Part shown: positions 58,047 through 64,000 of the stretch, piece after piece
Numbering within the stretch: position 1 is the stretch's first letter
Layout of the letters: each line of letters opens with the position of its first letter
Assembly: GCA_015068655.1 (NCBI GenBank)
Contig: SVKC01000003.1
Location: 1 to 64,000 of the forward strand
Direction: 5' to 3'
DNA from: Oscillospiraceae bacterium
GTDB taxonomy: Bacteria; Bacillota; Clostridia; Monoglobales; Monoglobaceae
DNA: 64,000 nt
The notes under the pieces: model-generated
What the model saw: only the letters and a program-made list of their open reading frames with translations
What the model was told of the DNA's origin: nothing
Databases searched by the model: none
Position numbers and translations under genes: made by a program

Positions 58047-58145
58047 GATATAAATTCCTGACGGAATTTGCGATATACCTTCGGTACGATATATCCTGAC
58101 GGATGCGATATGTTGCCTTACGGCAACGAGATTAAGGAATTTATA
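58047..58145 (+). repeat. Dispersed GATATA/hairpin repeat, copy 4 (core only, 3' end truncated)
   Basis: GATATAAATTCCTGACGGAATTTGCGATATACC...ATTAAGGAATTTATA. Confidence 0.92.
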
Positions 58146-58157
58146 ACATTTTGAGTT

Positions 58158-58172
58158 TTGAACAATGTTCAA
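58158..58172. promoter_or_regulatory. 15-bp near-palindrome TTGAACAATGTTCAA (second copy)
   Basis: Identical to 6742-6756; lies just 3' of the nif3 gene, so function here is uncertain. Confidence 0.3.
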
Positions 58173-58178
58173 TTTATG

Positions 58179-58982
58179 TTATATTCTTGAATAAAAGGGA
58201 GTCGCTTCGGAGGTTACAACCTCAAGCTCGGGGAAACGGGCGGCAAAAAAGCTTGCAAGAAAATCACAGATGAGATTCTCTGTTTCAAAGTGCCCTGCAT
58301 CAATAATATTCAGACCCAGCTCATATGCGGAGCGAGCGTGCTCGTGGCTCAAATCTGCTGTTACATACGCATCTGCACCCGAGTGAAATGCGGAATATAT
58401 TCCTTCCTTTCCGCCACTTCCCGAACAGAGCGCAACTGTCTGGACAGGCTCAGAAAGGTCGCCTGAGTATTTGAGTGCTGCACAGCCCAGAGCTTCTCTT
58501 GTTTGATGAATGAAGTCTTCCAGAGACATAGGATATTCAAGCATACCCACACGACCTATGCCTGAGAAGGGGTTGCCGTTTCCGTCCACACATTCTTCTT
58601 CAGTAAATGACCGTATGTTTTCAAGTCCCAGTTGATGTGCAAGAAGGTCGTTCATACCGCCTTCCGCCTTGTCAAAATTTGTGTGCATACTGAAAACGGA
58701 AATATTGTTTTTGATGACGCTTCTTATCATACTGCCGATAGGGTCGCTTTCGGTTACAGAATAGATTGGCTTGAAAATCAGCGGATGATGGGAAACAATC
58801 AAATCGGCATTTGCCTCAATTGCGGCGGCAACATTTTCGGTTGTCAAATCAAGACACACAAAAACCCGTTCAATTTTCTGGGTTGCATCCCCCACCATTA
58901 GTCCCACATTGTCCCAGGGCTCTTTGAGCTCGGGTGGAGCTATGCCATTCAGTTCTTCGATAATCTCGGATAATCTTGTCAT
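58179..58982 (-). CDS. Nif3-like dinuclear metal center hexameric protein
   Basis: PWDNVGLMVGD...DLIVSHHPLIFKPI...FSMHTNFDKAEGGMNDLLA...ADLSHEHARSAYELGLNIIDAGHFETE. Confidence 0.96.
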   Translation of the reverse strand: MTRLSEIIEELNGIAPPELKEPWDNVGLMVGDATQKIERVFVCLDLTTENVAAAIEANADLIVSHHPLIFKPIYSVTESDPIGSMIRSVIKNNISVFSMHTNFDKAEGGMNDLLAHQLGLENIRSFTEEECVDGNGNPFSGIGRVGMLEYPMSLEDFIHQTREALGCAALKYSGDLSEPVQTVALCSGSGGKEGIYSAFHSGADAYVTADLSHEHARSAYELGLNIIDAGHFETENLICDFLASFFAARFPELEVVTSEATPFYSRI

Positions 58983-58988
58983 TTGTTT

Positions 58989-59681
58989 TCACCTCGTATT
59001 TATTGCTTTCAGTATTTTTTCAATTTCAAAAAGTGCTGCTTTGCTTTCTTCTGTTTCGGACTTTCGCAGTCCATCAGCTCTGCGGTTGAGCTTTGTGAGC
59101 ACAGCATCTTTGTATCTCGGAAACAGCTCAGGAGAGCTTTCGGAAAGATTCTTCCCCAGATAAAGCTCCGAAAGGGTATAATCAGTTTTTCCGCCCGAGT
59201 GTGCCACAATTATGTTGTAAAGCTTGTCTTCTTCGGCTTCAAGATATTCTCCCGGCACGGTATATCCCTTTTCCGAAAGATAAGCTCTCAGCTCGGGAAC
59301 AGCTGTCATTGGCTGGAGAACAAGGAGCTTTGCGGAGTTGGTTACTGAACGGGATGCTTCGAGAATGTCGGATATAAGGATACCGCCCATTCCTGCAATA
59401 ATAATGACTTCCGCATCACCGGGAGCAAGGGTTTCAAGACCTGCTCCGAGCCGTGTTTCAATAATGTCCGAAAGACCGTGTTTTTTTATGTTCGCTTCTG
59501 CTCTTGCCAGAGGACCCTTTTTTATGTCCGAGGCAATTGCCTTTGGGCATATACCTTTTTCTGCAAGAACAATGGGAATATATGCGTGGTCGGTACCTAT
59601 GTCTGCAGTACAACTGTTTGCCGGCACAAGGTCAGCTATTTTTTTCAGCCTTGGGTTAAGGTTGATAGTATTTCTGCTCAT
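58989..59681 (-). CDS. trmK: tRNA (adenine(22)-N1)-methyltransferase
   Basis: LNPRLKKIADLVPANSCTADIGTDHAYIPIVLAEKGICPKAIASDIKKGPLARAEANI...IIIAGMGGILISDIL. Confidence 0.95.
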   Translation of the reverse strand: MSRNTINLNPRLKKIADLVPANSCTADIGTDHAYIPIVLAEKGICPKAIASDIKKGPLARAEANIKKHGLSDIIETRLGAGLETLAPGDAEVIIIAGMGGILISDILEASRSVTNSAKLLVLQPMTAVPELRAYLSEKGYTVPGEYLEAEEDKLYNIIVAHSGGKTDYTLSELYLGKNLSESSPELFPRYKDAVLTKLNRRADGLRKSETEESKAALFEIEKILKAINTR

Positions 59682-59818
59682 AATTTTTCTCCATTATAGT
59701 TTTTCTTCTATATATTATACAAAGATATAAATTGTTTTGTCAATAAAAAAGAGGAATTTTGCAAGAAATGCAGAAAATTATCTTGTATGCAAGAATAATG
59801 CAAAAAGCAGGTGTTACT

Positions 59819-60817
59819 ATGACAGTAAGGGAAAAAATTGAAAAAAGAGAAGAAAAAATGCTTAGTCCTTATGCTGTTTTGAGCAAGAATACCGCAGGAA
59901 GAGCCCACAGGGAAGAGCCTTGTGAGCTTCGTACCGAGTTCCAGCGTGACAGGGACAGAATTATTCACTCAAAGGCATTCAGGCGTCTCAAACACAAAAC
60001 TCAGGTCTTTCTGTCTCCCGAGGGGGACCATTACAGAACACGGCTTACTCACACTCTTGAGGTTGCCCAGATTGCAAGAACGGTGTCAAGGGCTTTGAAC
60101 CTGAACGAGGATTTGACGGAGGCAATAGCCTTGGGTCACGACCTGGGACATACACCTTTCGGTCATGGCGGAGAACGCACAATTGATGCTTTGTGTCCCG
60201 AAGGCTTCAGGCACAACGAGCAAAGTCTCAGGGTGGTAAATGTTTTGGAGCGCAAGGGCGGTCTTAACCTTACGGCAGAGGTGCGTGACGGTATACTCTG
60301 TCACACGGGTGACAAGCTTCCCCAGACATTGGAAGGGAAAATTATACGCTTTGCGGACAAAATTGCATACATAAATCACGATATTGATGATGCCGTAAGA
60401 GGCGGTGTTATTCAAAACAGCGATATTCCCAAAAAGTTTTCAAAGGTTCTCGGCTCTTCACATTCTGCACGGATTAACTCTATGATAAAGGGCATAATCT
60501 GCGCAAGTGACGGAAAAAATGATATTGAGATGGATGAAGAAGTACAGGAGGCAATGATGGGGCTTCGGAAATATATGTTTGAAAATGTCTATCTCAATGA
60601 TTATGCAAAGCACGAAGAAAAGAAAGCCTTCAACGTAATCAAAAGTCTTTTTGACTTGTTTTTGGAAAGCCCTGAGCTTATTCCCGAGGGGATTCGGGCA
60701 ATCAGCTGCAGTGAGGACAATATGATTGTCGTAAGAGATTATGTGGCCGGAATGACGGACAGGTATGCTCTAAGCCTTTATGACAAGTTTTTTGTTCCCA
60801 GAACCTGGCGGGGCTGA
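59819..60817 (+). CDS. dgt: Deoxyguanosinetriphosphate triphosphohydrolase-like protein
   Basis: [59 protein letters not shown]...ALGHDLGHTPFGHGGE. Confidence 0.96.
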   Translation: MTVREKIEKREEKMLSPYAVLSKNTAGRAHREEPCELRTEFQRDRDRIIHSKAFRRLKHKTQVFLSPEGDHYRTRLTHTLEVAQIARTVSRALNLNEDLTEAIALGHDLGHTPFGHGGERTIDALCPEGFRHNEQSLRVVNVLERKGGLNLTAEVRDGILCHTGDKLPQTLEGKIIRFADKIAYINHDIDDAVRGGVIQNSDIPKKFSKVLGSSHSARINSMIKGIICASDGKNDIEMDEEVQEAMMGLRKYMFENVYLNDYAKHEEKKAFNVIKSLFDLFLESPELIPEGIRAISCSEDNMIVVRDYVAGMTDRYALSLYDKFFVPRTWRG

Positions 60818-60886
60818 AAAAATTGAAAATTATCAAAGGAAACAATGATTCTTTGTCGAATATTAAGAAAGTAAGGTGGTGAGAGT

Positions 60887-62674
60887 TTGAATCAATCGGT
60901 GGATTTTCAGGATTTTATTGATGAAGTTATTCAGAAGAACGATATTGTTGATTTGATTTCAAGGTATGTTACCTTGAAACGTGTAGGAAACCGGTTTCAG
61001 GCTCTTTGTCCTCTGCATAACGACAAGAAAACACCTTCCTTCTCGGTTTCGCCGGACAAGCAGCTTTTTCATTGCTTTGGCTGCGGAGCAGGAGGAACGG
61101 TTATTCATTTTATAATGGCAAAGGAAAACCTTGACTTTATGGAAGCGGTGAAGCTTCTTGCGGAGCGTGCCGGTGTTCCCGTGCCTGACCAGAGAAGTGC
61201 CGCCGAAAAGAACAGAGCGGCGCAAATTCACGAAAAGAAAAAGCGGATGTACGCTATGAATGCGGAGGCTGCAAGGTTCTTTTTCAACAATCTCATTGCT
61301 ACCGAAAACAAGAAGGCGCTTGATTATCTCAAGAACAGAAAGCTTTCCAATGCTACAATAAAGAATTTCGGTCTGGGCTATGCTCCCGATTCGTGGTCAA
61401 CACTTATTGATTATATGAAGGAAAAGGGATACTCTGAGGAGGAGCTTGCGGAAGCCGGACTTGCGGTGAAACGTGAAAACGGAACCTTTTTTGACAAGTT
61501 TCGTGACAGGGTTATGTTTCCCATAATTGACCTTCGGGGAAATGTTATTGCCTTCGGCGGCAGAATTATTTCGGACAAGGAAAATGCACCGAAGTACCTG
61601 AACTCCCCTGAAACTCTGGTTTTCAAAAAGAAGGAAAACCTCTTTGCCATGAATATAGCAAAGAACTCAAAGGAAGGTCAGTTTCTTCTTATGGAAGGGT
61701 ATATGGATGTTATTTCCCTTCACCAGAACGGCTTTGACAATGCAGTAGCGTCTTTGGGAACAGCTTTCACTCCCCAACAGGCAGACCTTTTGAAAAGGTA
61801 TGCGGACAAGGCGGTGCTTTGTTATGACTCGGACGAGGCGGGACAGAAGGCAACCCAGAGAGCCGGTGAAATTCTCCGTGAGGCTGAAATAAAGACCAAG
61901 GTGCTGAAGCTCAATGAGGGCAAGGACCCTGACGAGTACATAAAGCTCAAAGGTCCTGAAATGTTCAGGTTTTCCCTTGACAATGCGGAAAGCTTTATTG
62001 AGTATAAAATACACAGTATTGAGAAAAAATATAATCTTGAAGATACTGTTGAAAAAATTGAGTTTATTGAGCAAATTGCAAAAGTGTTTGCCAATATAAA
62101 AAATGATGTCGAACGTGAGGTTTATATAAAGAAAATAGCCCGCGAGACAGATGTTTCGCCTGACAACATAAATGTGAGGGTCAGGGAAATTGCAAGAAAG
62201 AGCCAAAAGATTGAGGCAAGCCGGGAGTTGTCCCGTGAGAAACGGCAGTTTGAGGAAAGAACCGGCGGAAGGTCGGACCTTGAAAAAATGAAGCTTTACA
62301 ATGCTGAAAAGCTGCTTCTCAACCTTATCTGTGAAAAGGATGTTTTCAAGGCGGTGGGGAATCAGCTCTCCCCTGCGGATTTTTCAGAAGGGCTTCACAG
62401 ACGGTTGGCAGAAATAATTTTTGAAACTCTTGGCAAGGGTGAAAAAATTAATCCTGCGGCGGTTATATCCCTTTTTGAAAGCTCGGAGCTGGGGCTTGTT
62501 TCGGAAATTCTTTCGGACGACAAGAATGTGGACAACCGTCTGGAGGCTGTGAAAATGCCTCTTCGGATTGTTTTGGAGCACAAAAGAAAAATTGCTGACG
62601 AGGCTTCGGTGCAGGGCGGAGATGCTGCCAAGCTCCAGGAGATTATGGACAGACTGAAAAAGGAAAAAAAGTAG
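60887..62674 (+). CDS. dnaG: DNA primase
   Basis: [57 protein letters not shown] zinc-finger domain; [33 protein letters not shown]. Confidence 0.98.
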   Translation: MNQSVDFQDFIDEVIQKNDIVDLISRYVTLKRVGNRFQALCPLHNDKKTPSFSVSPDKQLFHCFGCGAGGTVIHFIMAKENLDFMEAVKLLAERAGVPVPDQRSAAEKNRAAQIHEKKKRMYAMNAEAARFFFNNLIATENKKALDYLKNRKLSNATIKNFGLGYAPDSWSTLIDYMKEKGYSEEELAEAGLAVKRENGTFFDKFRDRVMFPIIDLRGNVIAFGGRIISDKENAPKYLNSPETLVFKKKENLFAMNIAKNSKEGQFLLMEGYMDVISLHQNGFDNAVASLGTAFTPQQADLLKRYADKAVLCYDSDEAGQKATQRAGEILREAEIKTKVLKLNEGKDPDEYIKLKGPEMFRFSLDNAESFIEYKIHSIEKKYNLEDTVEKIEFIEQIAKVFANIKNDVEREVYIKKIARETDVSPDNINVRVREIARKSQKIEASRELSREKRQFEERTGGRSDLEKMKLYNAEKLLLNLICEKDVFKAVGNQLSPADFSEGLHRRLAEIIFETLGKGEKINPAAVISLFESSELGLVSEILSDDKNVDNRLEAVKMPLRIVLEHKRKIADEASVQGGDAAKLQEIMDRLKKEKK

Positions 62675-62688
62675 AAAGGCGTAGATTT

Positions 62689-63834
62689 ATGAGTAGTAAG
62701 AAAAAGACCGAAAAGGCAACAGAAACCAAAAAACCTGTTTCGAAGGATGTGCAGAAGCAGACAGTTCAGGAGCTTGTAGAGTTGGGAAAAAAGCAAGGTG
62801 AACTCACTTTGGGCGAAATTTCCGCAAAGCTTGAAGCTGTTGAAATGGATGCGGAGCAGATTGACAGAATCTATGATTTTCTGGAAAAGCAGGGCATTGA
62901 GATTATCGGAAACTTCGGTGACGATATTCCCGAGCTTGAGGCAGACGAGGATAACTTTGAAATCAGTGAGGACGAGCTTTCGGATCTTTCTGTTCCCGAC
63001 AGCGTAAGCATTGATGACCCCGTTCGTATGTATCTCAAGGAAATCGGAAAGGTTCCTCTTCTTTCAGGTCAGGAGGAGGCAGAGCTTGCCCAGAAAATGT
63101 CAGAAGGTGACCTTGATGCAAAACATCGCCTTGCGGAAGCAAACCTTCGTCTTGTTGTCAGCATTGCAAAAAGATATGTAGGAAGAGGTATGCTTTTCCT
63201 TGACCTTATTCAGGAAGGAAACCTCGGTCTCATCAAGGCTGTTGAAAAATTCGACTACACAAAGGGCTACAAGTTCAGTACTTATGCCACATGGTGGATT
63301 AGACAGGCGATTACCCGTGCTATTGCAGACCAGGCAAGAACAATCCGAATCCCTGTTCATATGGTTGAAACCATCAACAAGTTCATAAGAGTTACCCGTC
63401 AGTTGGTTCAGGAGCTGGGTCGTGACCCTCTTCCTGAAGAGATTGCAAAGGAACTCAATATGCCCATTGACAAGGTAGGCGAAATAATGAAAATTGCTCA
63501 GGAGCCCGTGTCTTTGGAAACTCCTATTGGCGAAGAGGAGGACAGCTCCCTTCAGGACTTTATTCAGGACAACGAAACTCCTGCACCTCAGGATGCGGCA
63601 ACCTTCAGACTTTTGAAGGAACAGCTTGTGGATGTGCTGAGTACCCTGACACCCCGTGAGGAAAAGGTTCTTCGTCTCCGTTTCGGACTTGACAACGGCA
63701 GAGCAAGAACTCTTGAAGAAGTGGGCAAGGAGTTCAATGTTACCCGTGAAAGAATCCGCCAGATTGAAGCAAAGGCTCTCAGAAAACTCCGTCATCCCAG
63801 CAGAAGCAAAAAGCTCAAGGATTATCTTGAATAA
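62689..63834 (+). CDS. rpoD: RNA polymerase primary sigma factor
   Basis: [79 protein letters not shown]; region 4 [39 protein letters not shown]. Confidence 0.98.
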   Translation: MSSKKKTEKATETKKPVSKDVQKQTVQELVELGKKQGELTLGEISAKLEAVEMDAEQIDRIYDFLEKQGIEIIGNFGDDIPELEADEDNFEISEDELSDLSVPDSVSIDDPVRMYLKEIGKVPLLSGQEEAELAQKMSEGDLDAKHRLAEANLRLVVSIAKRYVGRGMLFLDLIQEGNLGLIKAVEKFDYTKGYKFSTYATWWIRQAITRAIADQARTIRIPVHMVETINKFIRVTRQLVQELGRDPLPEEIAKELNMPIDKVGEIMKIAQEPVSLETPIGEEEDSSLQDFIQDNETPAPQDAATFRLLKEQLVDVLSTLTPREEKVLRLRFGLDNGRARTLEEVGKEFNVTRERIRQIEAKALRKLRHPSRSKKLKDYLE

Positions 63835-63840
63835 TATAAA

Positions 63841-63855
63841 TTGAACATTGTTCAA
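63841..63855. promoter_or_regulatory. 15-bp near-palindrome TTGAACATTGTTCAA upstream of ABC exporter
   Basis: Reverse complement of the 6742-6756 site; 17 bp before the ABC transporter ATG. Confidence 0.5.
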
Positions 63856-63871
63856 AGTATGGAAGGTTATA

Positions 63872-64000
63872 ATGAAAGACAGGTCAACATTAAAATGGAT
63901 TTATAATCAATCAAAGGCACAGCTTCCCGTGATTGTACTGCTTGCTGTTTTCAGATGCACCATAACCGTATTGGGCGTTGTTTTTGCTCTTTATTCCAAG
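63872..64000 (+). CDS. ABC transporter permease/ATP-binding exporter, N-terminus (runs off window)
   Basis: MKDRSTLKWIYNQSKAQLPVIVLLAVFRCTITVLGVVFALYSK..., typical first TM helix of MdlB-like exporters; SD GGAAGG. Confidence 0.7.
   Translation, partial: MKDRSTLKWIYNQSKAQLPVIVLLAVFRCTITVLGVVFALYSK

Noticed and set aside
57984-58172. 62-aa minus-strand ORF in the 58 kb repeat region
   Set aside because: Translation of repeat copy 4 and its hairpin; no evidence of coding.

Overview
The window is a 64 kb stretch of low-to-mid GC chromosome that looks like Bacillota/Clostridia (probably an Oscillospirales-type gut lineage; inferred from gene order and protein families, not tested). Most of it is ordinary coding sequence. 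(i) 0.4-10.5 kb is accessory: an AraC regulator, a truncated type I dehydroquinase, a four-gene oxidoreductase/epimerase cassette, YitT, TetR and WYL proteins, an IS30 transposase, then tRNA-Glu(CTC) and tRNA-Met(CAT). (ii) 10.8-18.2 kb carries a stalk-domain secreted protein, fba, an LTA-synthase-like sulfatase, ireB, a tandem AbrB protein, dtd, an isochorismatase-family hydrolase and sfsA. (iii) 18.4-34.9 kb is a 15-gene, all-plus-strand surface polysaccharide locus. (iv) 35-57.4 kb is housekeeping: gyrA, ugpC/msmK-type ATPase, pckG, proB, dus, hom, lysC, dCMP deaminase, tsaE, tsaB, dacF, nadA/nadBC-niaR, galE, lepA, hemW. (v) 57.5-64 kb has tRNA-Arg(CCT), nif3-trmK, dgt-dnaG-rpoD and the start of an ABC exporter. 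The most unusual material is non-coding. A dispersed ~100 bp palindromic element, built from short hairpins punctuated by GATATA, is attached at every copy to a terminator hairpin. Its second hairpin shows compensatory change between copies, and one hairpin is inverted between tandem copies. The tRNA-Arg(CCT) locus has a duplicated 5' half plus an inverted copy of the anticodon arm. A 15-bp near-palindrome near a tetR gene recurs upstream of an ABC exporter. Two short hydrophobic ORFs with strong Shine-Dalgarno sequences are absent from the ORF track. No CRISPR array, rRNA or prophage was seen.
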